From assembly GCA_029256035.1 (NCBI GenBank), contig JAQSYR010000012.1, positions 1 to 13,151 of the forward strand: a DNA stretch of 13,151 bases. The letters run 5' to 3'. This document shows positions 1 to 7,401 of this stretch, piece by piece. The notes below the pieces were generated by a model, which ran no database searches, was not told the DNA's origin, and saw only the letters and a program-made list of their open reading frames with translations. Source of the DNA: Anaerocolumna sp. (GTDB lineage: Bacteria > Bacillota > Clostridia > Lachnospirales > Lachnospiraceae). A program made the translations under genes and the position numbers. How positions within the stretch are numbered: position 1 is the first letter of the stretch; the number at the start of each line of letters is the position of its first letter.

Positions 1-426
1 TTTTACAACAGAGATAACTCCTGTAGTAACATCCTGGCTTACGGAGGCGCCAATTCCACTATAGATACCTTTGGATGATTCCTCTAAAGCTTTGTATTCA
101 TCTTCCGTGTAATAAGTGGAATAAGGATCCCCAAGGCTCTTCATTACACCTTTATATATGCCATCTGCTAAAGCTTCCTGATCCACTTCCTTTAGATAAT
201 ACTTATCAATTAGGAGTTCCAGTTTATTCACTTTCTCCAGAATCTCTTCGTCATTTTCTACCGTATCTGCGGCATTTACTGTGCTTTCAGTCTTTTTATT
301 ATCATTGGCATCTAAAAGTTCATTATTACTATTTGCCTGGGTCGTATATAGGGTGAAAGCAATTGCAAATAATAATATAGCACCTGCTAAGCCAGATATA
401 AAACCTGTTACAAACTTATTTCTCAT
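1..426 (-). CDS. S41-family C-terminal processing peptidase (CtpA/CtpB-like), N-terminal part only
   Basis: The frame is open from an ATG at 426 down to the window edge, giving 142 residues. A hydrophobic N-terminal segment (about residues 5-27) looks like a signal anchor or signal peptide. It is followed by a low-complexity Asn/Glu/Asp-rich linker. Then comes the S41 N-terminal helical signature: a YYL..VD..AL..GI..G...SLGDPYS.YY pattern at about residues 76-108, which precedes the PDZ domain in this family. The PDZ and the Ser/Lys catalytic dyad would lie outside the window. Known members are exported serine proteases that trim cell-wall or sporulation proteins. The gene is last in the cluster behind ftsE, ftsX and an M23 hydrolase, 185 bp after the M23 stop. 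The Shine-Dalgarno before the ATG is weak; an in-frame GTG at 436-438 is an alternative start. Family identity is fairly secure; the exact paralogue is not. Confidence 0.85.
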   Translation of the reverse strand, partial: MRNKFVTGFISGLAGAILLFAIAFTLYTTQANSNNELLDANDNKKTESTVNAADTVENDEEILEKVNKLELLIDKYYLKEVDQEALADGIYKGVMKSLGDPYSTYYTEDEYKALEESSKGIYSGIGASVSQDVTTGVISVVK

Positions 427-611
427 CTTTGTACCCACGCTTATCGCAAATCAATATGCGATGCCGCCCAAATGTGTGAAGGAATATAATCTTAGGGCAC
501 CTTTCTTTTAGATTTTCAATCACACTTTCCTTATCACGAATTTAAAGAATTCATGATATTACATAAATTAAATCACCCTGTAAGCTTTCGATTTCAAGTT
601 ATCCAAATATC

Positions 612-1786
612 TTAATAGCTTACATAATTCTGTGGATTTACATATTCACCATCCATAGAGATACCAAAATGCAAATGGGGTCCAGTAGAATACCCAGTAG
701 AACCCACTTTACCTATAACTTCTCCCTGAGATACTTCATCGCCAACAGAAACTAATAATTTTGAGCAATGCATATATACGGTATAAACGCCACCACCATG
801 TGATATCATAATATAATTACCAGCAGAAACACTGTATGCTGCTGTAACTACGCTTCCACTCATGGATGCCACAATATCTGTGCCTGTTGGTGCTCCAATA
901 TCAATTCCTCTGTGATAGGTACTAGCTCCTGCAGTCGGCTGATTTCGGTAACCAAAAGTTGAGGTAATACGTCCACTAGAAGGTACTGGCCACAGAAAAT
1001 CACCGGATACTGTATTGTTAGATTCTGTATTGCCACCTGCCTGCTGGTTCTTCTTCGCTTCCTCTTCTTGTCTCCTGCGTTCTTCTTCGATACGTTTTCG
1101 TTCCGCTTCTAGTAGCGCTTCAATTAATTCTTCCTGTTCTGCAAGTTGAGAGCTATACTCATCTGATAAATTCTCTGCTTCGGAAATGCTAGCTTCGTAT
1201 TTGGCTAATTCTTGGTTTTTATCTGCAGATAAACGCTCTACCGTATCCTGCTCATAGAGTAACTCATCTTTTAATCCATTTAAATTTTCTATTTTTGTCT
1301 CAAGTATTTCTTCTTTTTTGATTACATCCTGTTTTAATTCTACTGCATTACAACATCCAGATAGCTGGAATTACCGTTTTCATACATGTACTTTATTCTC
1401 TTCTTCATAGTGGAATATTGATTTTCTTCTGTAATTTTCGCCTGTTCCAGTTCTTCTCTTGCAACTTCTAATTCTTCGCTTGCCACAGTGATATCACCAT
1501 TTAGGGTATCAACCTCATCTGCAATTCTGTTTAGTTCCTCATCTAATTTTTTTATATAATTAAGTATATCATCTTTTTCCTTTTCTAATTCCGAAATTCT
1601 TTTTTCTGTTTCCTCTTTCTTTTTTTCCAGACTTGATTTTTGAGCTTCGGCCTTATCGATTTCAGATGCAACAGCCGGCAGGCCAATGGAGCCTAGGAAC
1701 ATAACTGCTGCCAATATAAGTGGTAATACCAGAAACTTCTTTGGTTTCTGTTTCTTTTTCTCCCACTGGTGTTTTATTAACCTCAT
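612..1786 (-). pseudogene. M23 (LytM) peptidoglycan hydrolase with N-terminal coiled coil, frame disrupted
   Basis: The ATG at 1786 has a GGAG site 8 bp upstream. It opens a 148-residue frame: Lys-rich n-region, hydrophobic signal segment (residues 18-36), likely cleavage after Ala40, then a heptad-type Glu/Lys coiled coil ending in ENGNSSYLDVVMQ and a TAG at 1340-1342. The same gene continues in another frame from about 1341 to the TAA at 612. That part holds more coiled coil, a Glu/Arg-rich stretch, a Gly/Asn linker and a full M23 domain with HRGID and HLHF zinc motifs. The catalytic part has no start codon of its own before a GTG at 872, which would cut off HRGID. Related coiled-coil hydrolases usually have about 30 more residues directly after SYLDV, so I infer an internal deletion of 3n+1 bases rather than a single-base slip. 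EnvC/CwlO/PcsB-type proteins are exported hydrolases activated by FtsEX, whose genes lie 104 bp upstream. A sequencing or assembly error is the main alternative. Confidence 0.85.
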
Positions 1787-1890
1787 TTTATCAACTCCAT
1801 TTCAATCTACATAAACTATTATCGGTAACTTAAATTATTTGAACTTCTTGAAATTTTCATACCTTTTAAAATCCTTGTCTCCAGCAACAA

Positions 1891-2796
1891 TTAGTAACGC
1901 TTTAAATGCTTTCTTACCGTGATATAGCTTCCAAAAAATCCAATGCCAATACCGATAAGTAGTGCTATTGGTGCCAGGTTTTTAAATATCTCACCAATTT
2001 CTAAGAATTCAAATGCCTTAAATATATTAATATACTTTTCCGTAATATAAGAGATTACTTTGTGGTACATAAAATATAAAACAATAAGAGGCACTAAGGC
2101 TCCAACAATACCAATAATAATTCCTTCTACAATAAATGGTGCTCGGATAAAATAATCCGTTGCTCCAATTAATTTCATAATATAAATTTCTTCCTTTCGT
2201 ACAGAGATTCCCATGGAAACTGTTGTACTGATTAAGAACACTGCTACTGCAAGTAGAATGATAATAATGGCCCCGGAAATATACCCAACCAAAGCATTAA
2301 AGCTTTCTAAGCTTTCTGCAACGTTATTGGAATGATTTACCTGTCTCACGCCATCTATGTCTTTTATATAATTAACAAGAGCACCCTGCATGGAAATATC
2401 ATTTAAATAAACAGAAAAAGATGCAGAATCCGCCAGTGGATTATCATCTCCAAAGGTATCTGCTAACTCTTTACTCAGATACTTTTCCTTATAGTTTTCC
2501 CAGGTTTCCTCCGCGGAAATATATTCTACTGCGGCTACTTCCCCTCGCTCTTTAATAATATCACCAATCTCATTTATTCTATCTTCACTTATGCCTGCAT
2601 CAAAAAAAACCGTTACCCCCACAGAAGTCTCGGCTGTTTTAATCATATATTGAAAATTAGCCACAACAAAATAAAATATTCCAAACATAAATAAACATGC
2701 TGTTATTGTTCCAATAGAAGCAAGAGAAAACATTCGATTTCTTCGAATGTTTTTTATCCCTTGCTTTAATGTATAAAAAAATGTATTAAGTCCCAT
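1891..2796 (-). CDS. ftsX: Cell-division ABC transporter permease subunit FtsX
   Basis: FtsX is the membrane half of the FtsEX complex, which transmits ATP hydrolysis at the septum to extracellular murein hydrolases rather than moving a solute. With the ATG at 2796 the product has 301 residues. One membrane segment lies near residues 22-48, followed by a large outside loop of about 120 residues containing the family-typical VTVFFDAG stretch. Three more segments follow at about 171-195, 223-244 and 274-292, with the SVRKEEIYIMKLIGAT coupling region between the second and third. I prefer the 2796 start because AGGTGG sits 8 bp upstream. A longer frame begins at an ATG at 2820 but lacks a good site. 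The gene overlaps the end of ftsE by 11 bp, so the two are translationally coupled. Downstream is the broken M23 hydrolase, its probable extracellular partner. Confidence 0.93.
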   Translation of the reverse strand: MGLNTFFYTLKQGIKNIRRNRMFSLASIGTITACLFMFGIFYFVVANFQYMIKTAETSVGVTVFFDAGISEDRINEIGDIIKERGEVAAVEYISAEETWENYKEKYLSKELADTFGDDNPLADSASFSVYLNDISMQGALVNYIKDIDGVRQVNHSNNVAESLESFNALVGYISGAIIIILLAVAVFLISTTVSMGISVRKEEIYIMKLIGATDYFIRAPFIVEGIIIGIVGALVPLIVLYFMYHKVISYITEKYINIFKAFEFLEIGEIFKNLAPIALLIGIGIGFFGSYITVRKHLKRY

Positions 2797-3523
2797 GGGT
2801 GTACCCACCTTTTTGCTCATCGCTGATTAAAATCCCATTGTTCATTGTAATTACCCGCTTTTGCATCATATTAACGATTTCCTGGTTATGGGTCACAACG
2901 ATAACCGTAGTCCCTTTTTTATTGATTTCATCTAGAAGCTGCATAATATCCCAGGAGTTCTTTGGATCCAGATTACCAGTTGGTTCGTCTGCCAGCAAAA
3001 TCACTGGTTTATTAACAAGCGCTCTGGCTAAGGCTACTCTCTGTTGTTCACCACCAGATAATTCACTGGGTAAAGAATCCAGCTTTTCTGAAAGTCCCAT
3101 AACAGATAGCATTGCTGGTACCTGCCTACGTATAGTACTGGTAGGCATGCCAATTACCCTTTGTGCAAATGCAACATTCTCAAACACATTCCGGTCTTTT
3201 AATAACCTAAAATTCTGGAATACAACTCCGATATTTCTTCGATATTTCGCAACCTGACCATTTTTTAGACGGGATAAATCCTTATAATTTACAAAGACTT
3301 TGCCACTGGTAGGCTCTATCTCCTTAAGCATTAGCTTTATCATAGTGGATTTACCGGAGCCGCTACTACCTACAATGAATACAAATTCTCCTTTACGGAT
3401 CTGTAAATTTATATTACTGATTGCAGGCGTTCCTTTTTGATAGGATTTAGAAACATTCTCAAATATAATTACCGGAGCCTCTATATCTTTTAATGCTTTC
3501 TTTAAATCATAAGAATTTGCCAT
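2786..3523 (-). CDS. ftsE: Cell-division ATP-binding protein FtsE
   Basis: FtsE is the cytoplasmic ATPase of FtsEX, which couples septal constriction to peptidoglycan hydrolysis. The 245-residue product shows a complete ABC cassette: Walker A GSSGSGKS at residues 52-59, Q-loop Gln103 in VVFQNFRLL, signature LSGGEQQR at 155-162, Walker B VILLADEP at 174-181, the D-loop with GNLD, and the switch His212 in VVTHN. The FQNFRLL stretch and the short length are typical of FtsE rather than of an importer ATPase. GGAG lies 7 bp before the ATG, inside the last codons of the upstream regulator gene, whose stop codon ends one base before this start. The protein carries about 18 extra residues before the usual FENVSKSY start. 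This is longer than many FtsE proteins, but the ribosome binding site supports it. Confidence 0.95.
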   Translation of the reverse strand: MANSYDLKKALKDIEAPVIIFENVSKSYQKGTPAISNINLQIRKGEFVFIVGSSGSGKSTMIKLMLKEIEPTSGKVFVNYKDLSRLKNGQVAKYRRNIGVVFQNFRLLKDRNVFENVAFAQRVIGMPTSTIRRQVPAMLSVMGLSEKLDSLPSELSGGEQQRVALARALVNKPVILLADEPTGNLDPKNSWDIMQLLDEINKKGTTVIVVTHNQEIVNMMQKRVITMNNGILISDEQKGGYTHGT

Positions 3524-3524
3524 T

Positions 3525-4613
3525 TTAATACTCCAATGTCTCCATATACTTCATGTATTTTACTACCATTAAAGCAATTTTGAAGGTAATTGCATCTTCA
3601 AATACTCTTAGGTCAAGATTTGTACTCTTTTGAAGTTTATCTAAACGATATACTAAAGTATTTCTGTGAATATACAGCTGTCTGGATGTTTCAGAGACAT
3701 TTAAGCTGTTTTCAAAGAACTTGTTAATTGTAGTAAGTGTTTCTTCGTCAAAATCATCCGGTGATTTGCCTTCAAAGATTTCACGAATAAACATCTTACA
3801 TAATGGCATTGGTAACTGGTAAATAAGACGTCCAATTCCTAAATTATTATAAGCTACAATGCTGCGTTCACTATAGAATATCTTGCCAACATCCAGTGCC
3901 ATTTTAGCTTCTTTGTAAGATCTGGACACATCTTTAATTTCGTTAACAATAGTACCATATGCTACATGAACCTTGGTCATTGCTTCTGTATTTAGCATAT
4001 CCAATACAACTTTTGCTGTCTTGTCCAAATCTTCATAGGATTCATTTGGCTTTAATTCTTTTACAAGAATAATATTCTTCTCATCAACAGCAGTGATAAA
4101 ATCTTTTGTCTTTCCTGAGAATAAGCCTCTTACCGTTTCTAGGGCGTTCATATCTTTTTCATTCTTTGTCTCAATAATATAAACCGTTCTTCTTACATCT
4201 GTTTCAATATGAAGCTTCTTCGCACGATTATAAATATCAACTAAAAGCAGGTTATCTAATAACAAATTCTTGATAAAGTTATCTTTATCATATCTTTCTT
4301 TGTAAGCAACTAAGAGATTCTGTATCTGGAAAGAAGCAATCTTTCCAACCATATAAACATCATCACTGTCACCTCTTGCTAATATTACATACTCTAACTG
4401 GTGTTCATCAAACACCTTAAAGAATTGATATCCTTGCAAAACCTGACTATCAGCTGGGGATTCAACAAAAGCTAACACCGCGCCTTCATATTCTTCAACA
4501 TTATTAATTGTAGTTGCAAGAGCCTTTCCTTCGGTATCCATAACACAAATATCGATTCGGGTTATAGCCTTTAAGCCCTCAATGGTACTTTGCAGTATCT
4601 GATTGGAAATCAT
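3525..4613 (-). CDS. CdaR/PucR-family transcriptional regulator (C-terminal HTH)
   Basis: The 362-residue protein begins with a sensor-like region (about 1-110, ISNQILQSTIEGL...DICVMDTEG) that resembles the sugar-diacid recognition domain of CdaR. A middle GGDEF-like CdaR domain follows. The C-terminal PucR helix-turn-helix has its core at about 304-327, with the diagnostic RNTLVYRLDKL recognition helix. Family members are DNA-binding activators that sense small metabolites; the ligand here cannot be read from sequence. An AAAGGAGAGG site lies just before the ATG. The ftsE ribosome binding site lies inside the end of this gene and the two reading frames are one base apart, so regulator, ftsE and ftsX are almost certainly one transcript. 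That placement suggests a role in envelope or division control, or simple read-through of an autoregulated gene. Specific targets are unknown. Confidence 0.85.
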   Translation of the reverse strand: MISNQILQSTIEGLKAITRIDICVMDTEGKALATTINNVEEYEGAVLAFVESPADSQVLQGYQFFKVFDEHQLEYVILARGDSDDVYMVGKIASFQIQNLLVAYKERYDKDNFIKNLLLDNLLLVDIYNRAKKLHIETDVRRTVYIIETKNEKDMNALETVRGLFSGKTKDFITAVDEKNIILVKELKPNESYEDLDKTAKVVLDMLNTEAMTKVHVAYGTIVNEIKDVSRSYKEAKMALDVGKIFYSERSIVAYNNLGIGRLIYQLPMPLCKMFIREIFEGKSPDDFDEETLTTINKFFENSLNVSETSRQLYIHRNTLVYRLDKLQKSTNLDLRVFEDAITFKIALMVVKYMKYMETLEY

Positions 4614-4651
4614 AATGTCCTCTCCTTTATTTAAATTTAATTTTTACCTAT

Positions 4652-4657
4652 ATTATA
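4652..4657 (-). promoter_or_regulatory. Possible -10 element for the regulator-ftsEX transcript
   Basis: A perfect TATAAT is present on the minus strand about 39 bp before the regulator start codon. The sequence 17 bp further upstream is TGATAA, a poor -35. A TTGACG at 4688-4693 is too far away (30 bp) to pair with it. The local AT content makes chance matches likely, so this is only a candidate. Confidence 0.3.
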
Positions 4658-4754
4658 TTACCTATTTTTTTATTTTATCATTAAATTCGTCAAAAGTAAA
4701 CTAACATAATATATATTTTATAATCTTTTTCGTATATTTATATCAATTTTAATA

Positions 4755-4793
4755 ATTTATTACTTAGTTTATTCACTAAACTATATAATAAAT
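4755..4793. repeat. AT-rich imperfect inverted repeat, possible operator
   Basis: Arms ATTTATTA and TAGTTTA are mirrored by TAAACTA and TAATAAAT, separated by a 2x2 mismatch and a 5-base centre (TTCAC). This gives 15 matched pairs over 39 bp. It lies about 140 bp upstream of the regulator start and has no T-tract, so it is not an obvious terminator. It could be an operator for the neighbouring CdaR-like regulator, or chance symmetry in AT-rich DNA. Confidence 0.35.
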
Positions 4794-4968
4794 AAGTATT
4801 TTTATTCAATTAAGTTAATAATTCTTAATTATGTTCTTTCTGCTCCCATCACATAACTAACCTTTTTTTTCATTTATTTCTTTCTTTTTTCCCTTCATTT
4901 TTTCGACTTATTTTTTTGCTCATTATTCACTTTCCTATATTTATTCCTCTCATCAGATCGTTATTTCC

Positions 4969-5006
4969 AAAAAAATAGGGAATACGAGGTCGTCGTAGTC
5001 CCTATT
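4969..5006 (-). terminator. Rho-independent terminator of the sugar ABC ATPase gene
   Basis: On the minus strand a 14-base arm (4993-5006) pairs with 4974-4987 with a single mismatch around a 5-base loop. It is followed directly by a run of seven T (4969-4975), partly shared with the stem. It begins 29 bp after the stop codon of the ATPase gene and seals that unit from the regulator-ftsEX cluster. Confidence 0.9.
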
Positions 5007-5034
5007 GTAGTTGTTCATTCAATTGTAATCTTTA

Positions 5035-6147
5035 TTAGTGGGTAATAACTTGCTCTGTTTCTTTATCAAAGATATGAATCTTGCCTAAATCCAATGCAAT
5101 CTTAATTGTATCATCCGGTCTTGCAGTTGTACGAGGATTCACACGTGCAGTAATATCGAACTGATCAACAGCGAAGTATAGGTAAACTTCAGCACCTAAT
5201 AATTCATATACTTTTACAGTTGCTTCAATTACGCTATCTGGAGAGTTGTTAATAAACATCTCTTCATCATGTACATCTTCAGGACGAATACCAAGAATTA
5301 CATTCTTATCAACATATCCGCCATCAACTAATTTCTTAGCTCTTGCTTCTGGTACCTTAATGGAATTAGATCCAAAAGTTAAGTAGATTTCGGAACCTTT
5401 TTTAACAACTGTGGATTCAATCATGTTCATCATTGGTGAACCAATGAAACCTGCAACGAATACATTGTTAGGATGATTGTATAAGTTTTGTGGAGAATCT
5501 ACCTGCTGAACTACACCATCTTTCATAACAACAATTCTTGTACCAAGTGTCATAGCTTCTGTTTGGTCATGTGTTACATAAATGATAGTAGCCTGTAAAT
5601 TCTGATGCAGCTTGGAGATTTCAATACGCATCTGAACTCTAAGCTTAGCATCCAAATTGGATAAAGGTTCATCCATGAGGAATACTTTAGGATTACGAAC
5701 GATCGCACGTCCCATGGCAACACGTTGTCTTTGACCACCAGATAATGCTTTGGGTTTACGATCCAATAACTGTTCTATTCCAAGAATAGTAGCTGCTTCA
5801 TGTACTAATTTGTCAATTTGTTCCTTAGGTGTTTTTCTTAGTTTTAGACCAAACGCCATATTATCATATACAGACATATGTGGATATAATGCGTAGTTCT
5901 GGAATACCATTGCAATATCTCTGTCTTTTGGCTCTACATCATTCACTAATTTATCACCAATCCATAATTCTCCTTCTGTGATTTCTTCCAATCCTGCAAT
6001 CATTCGTAGTGTAGTTGATTTACCACATCCAGAAGGTCCAACGAATATAATAAATTCCTTATCTGCAATCTCTAGATTAAAATTTTTAACAGCAACAAAA
6101 CCATTAGGATATGTCTTATTAATGTTCTTTAAAGATAAACTTGCCAT
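5035..6147 (-). CDS. Sugar ABC transporter ATP-binding protein, UgpC/MsmK/MsmX (MalK-like) family
   Basis: The 370-residue product is a carbohydrate-importer (CUT1-type) ATPase. It has Walker A GPSGCGKST at residues 37-45, Q-loop Gln83 in VFQNYALYPHMSV, signature LSGGQRQR at 135-142, Walker B VFLMDEP at 155-161, and switch His193 in YVTHDQTEAM. A MalK-type regulatory C-terminal region of about 130 residues includes the VILGIRPEDV motif. A GGGAGG site lies 10 bp before the ATG. No permease or binding-protein gene is adjacent: it has its own terminator and is flanked by a YitT gene and a regulator gene. In Bacillota, solitary ATPases of this type (MsmX, MsmK) energise several sugar importers encoded elsewhere, and I infer the same here. 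Which sugars are involved cannot be told from this sequence. Confidence 0.92.
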   Translation of the reverse strand: MASLSLKNINKTYPNGFVAVKNFNLEIADKEFIIFVGPSGCGKSTTLRMIAGLEEITEGELWIGDKLVNDVEPKDRDIAMVFQNYALYPHMSVYDNMAFGLKLRKTPKEQIDKLVHEAATILGIEQLLDRKPKALSGGQRQRVAMGRAIVRNPKVFLMDEPLSNLDAKLRVQMRIEISKLHQNLQATIIYVTHDQTEAMTLGTRIVVMKDGVVQQVDSPQNLYNHPNNVFVAGFIGSPMMNMIESTVVKKGSEIYLTFGSNSIKVPEARAKKLVDGGYVDKNVILGIRPEDVHDEEMFINNSPDSVIEATVKVYELLGAEVYLYFAVDQFDITARVNPRTTARPDDTIKIALDLGKIHIFDKETEQVITH

Positions 6148-6277
6148 TACTTTATGTCCTCCCTAAATCATTAAAGTTCGTACACAATCTTGTACTATTA
6201 CTATATTACAAATGATACACTAATAGTACTTTTAATGCTATATCCCATTTTTACAAATTAAAAAATACCATTTTGTT

Positions 6278-6295
6278 GAATTTGTATACAAATTC
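6278..6295. promoter_or_regulatory. Perfect 18-bp palindrome upstream of the sugar ATPase gene, candidate operator
   Basis: GAATTTGTATACAAATTC is identical to its own reverse complement over all 18 bases. It sits about 130 bp upstream of the ATPase start codon and 47 bp past the yitT stop. The core resembles operators of GntR-type sugar regulators; for example the AraR consensus ATTTGTACGTACAAAT shares both half-sites but has two more central bases. The regulator is not identifiable here, and this is not a CcpA cre site because the central CG is missing. Confidence 0.6.
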
Positions 6296-6298
6296 TGA

Positions 6299-6320
6299 AA
6301 ATAAGTAGATTTACCTATTT
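6299..6320. terminator. Weak hairpin after the yitT-like gene
   Basis: Nine-base arms (6299-6307 and 6312-6320, one G-U pair on the minus-strand RNA) enclose a 4-base loop about 22 bp after the yitT stop. The stem is AU-rich and the U-tract is short, so termination here would be weak and read-through into the ATPase gene is possible. Confidence 0.35.
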
Positions 6321-6341
6321 TTCGTACAAAATTAAACCCAG

Positions 6342-7214
6342 CTACTGTCTATATTCTCTAAATCCCTCTCCCATGACTTCTCGAACGTCACTTACAATAA
6401 CAAAAGCCTTAGGATCTACCTCTTCTACAATATCAGTTAAATCAACGATTTCCTTCTTTGATACTACACAAAACAGCATTTTTTTATCCTTATTGGAATA
6501 CATTCCCCTTGCAGAAATTCCAGTTACCCCTCTATCTAAAGATACCAGAATACGCTGGGCAATTTCATTATAGGAATCTGAAATAATATACGCCATTTTA
6601 GCAAACTTCAGACCTTCTAGAATACTGTCTGAGACCTTGGCTGTAATGTATACTGAGATAATAGCATATAGTGCTTTTGTGATACCAAAAGTTGCAACAC
6701 CTGCGATTACTATAATTCCATCAATAACAATCAGAATACGGGGAACAGAATAGTAAGGTTTAAATTTGTGTATCAGAGTAGCTAAAAGATCAGTGCCACC
6801 AGTAGTCGCTAATGCAACAAAAATCATTCCGAGTCCTGCTCCTCCTAGAACCCCGCCGAATACTGCGGCTAAAAGATAGTCCTCAAAAACTAGATTATAG
6901 GTAGGTATAATATACAAAGAAACAGAAAGGCTAATTGTAGCAAATATGGTATTTTTAATATATTTTTTTCCCAGTAATTTTAGTGCTATTAAAAAAAGAG
7001 GTACGTTCAAAACAATATTGGTAAACCAAAGAGGAATTCCACCCTCAAGAAAAGGTTCTGTAAGGTATTTTATTACAATTGCCAGACCTGTAACTCCTCC
7101 CGTTACCATTTCCAATGGCTCATAAACTAAATTAATAGACATTCCCATTAATAAAGTTCCTGCGATTATAATTAAGTAATGTCTTATACCTGTTCTAAAA
7201 ATATGTTTTTCCAT
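6342..7214 (-). CDS. YitT-family integral membrane protein (DUF161 plus DUF2179)
   Basis: The 290-residue protein has about five to six hydrophobic segments in its first 190 residues. It includes the family hallmarks NxVYEPLEMVTGGVTGLAI (about 28-46) and the Gly-rich GLGMIFVALATTGGTDLLA stretch (about 127-145). A soluble C-terminal DUF2179 domain follows from about residue 205 (SDSYNEIAQRI...LDRGVTGI...VVSKKEI). Proteins of this family are common and often multicopy in Bacillota. Their substrate or molecular role is not established, so I name no function. The ATG has an AAAGG site 9 bp upstream. The gene is divergent from the SDR gene across a 421-bp repeat-containing gap. Family assignment is confident, biology unknown. 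Confidence 0.9.
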   Translation of the reverse strand: MEKHIFRTGIRHYLIIIAGTLLMGMSINLVYEPLEMVTGGVTGLAIVIKYLTEPFLEGGIPLWFTNIVLNVPLFLIALKLLGKKYIKNTIFATISLSVSLYIIPTYNLVFEDYLLAAVFGGVLGGAGLGMIFVALATTGGTDLLATLIHKFKPYYSVPRILIVIDGIIVIAGVATFGITKALYAIISVYITAKVSDSILEGLKFAKMAYIISDSYNEIAQRILVSLDRGVTGISARGMYSNKDKKMLFCVVSKKEIVDLTDIVEEVDPKAFVIVSDVREVMGEGFREYRQ

Positions 7215-7355
7215 GTTATTTCGCCTTTTCTTTTTTATTTTATTAAAACAATAACGGTAAGCTTTTCTCTTTTTTAGTTTAGCCCATGAAAATCCCTTTA
7301 TTCTAATTATGGTACATAGCCGAAATTAACTCCTAATTCACATGAAATAAGACAC

Positions 7356-7383
7356 ATTATAAAATGCGCCTTTTTTACCTTAA
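7356..7383 (-). promoter_or_regulatory. Possible promoter of the yitT-like gene
   Basis: A perfect TATAAT (7356-7361, minus strand) is preceded at 16 bp by TTAAGG, only a partial -35. Transcription would start near 7349. The position makes sense for the gene, but the -35 match is weak. Confidence 0.4.
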
Positions 7384-7401
7384 CTATTACCAAATAAGTT
7401 T

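Larger units (their letters stand above)
4614..5034. other. 421-bp non-coding gap between the sugar ATPase gene and the CdaR-like regulator gene
   Basis: I see no credible coding frame here. Reading leftwards, it holds the terminator of the sugar ATPase gene (4969-5006), a run of very pyrimidine-rich plus-strand sequence (about 4861-4920, only 7 purines in 60 bases), an AT-rich inverted repeat (4755-4793), and a -10-like hexamer (4652-4657) that could start the regulator-ftsEX transcript. The whole stretch is markedly more AT-rich than the flanking genes. Confidence 0.7.

Noticed and set aside
75..511. Two overlapping plus-strand open frames at the left edge
   Set aside because: They lie opposite the S41 protease start and its upstream gap, have no ribosome site or recognisable domain, and the minus-strand frame has clear family signatures.
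540..566. Inverted repeat around ATCACGAATT / AATTCATGAT as a terminator after the M23 gene
   Set aside because: A stem of about nine pairs exists but no T-tract follows on the minus strand, so termination is not supported.
612..872. Independent short M23 protein starting at the GTG at 872
   Set aside because: That start would remove the HRGID zinc ligands and any signal peptide, so it could not be a working hydrolase.
1335..1350. Programmed -1 frameshift joining the two halves of the M23 hydrolase
   Set aside because: There is no slippery heptamer or following structure at the junction, and a conserved coiled-coil segment seems to be missing, so a mutation or sequence error is simpler.
2797..2820. 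Longer FtsX with start at 2820
   Set aside because: It would overlap ftsE by 35 bp without a good ribosome site, whereas the ATG at 2796 has AGGTGG at 8 bp.
2799..3257. 152-codon plus-strand open frame inside ftsE
   Set aside because: It is the antisense shadow of a strongly conserved ABC ATPase and has no features of its own.
7215..7350. Riboswitch in the leader of the yitT-like gene
   Set aside because: No conserved aptamer core or terminator/anti-terminator pair could be recognised; the start of transcription is itself uncertain.
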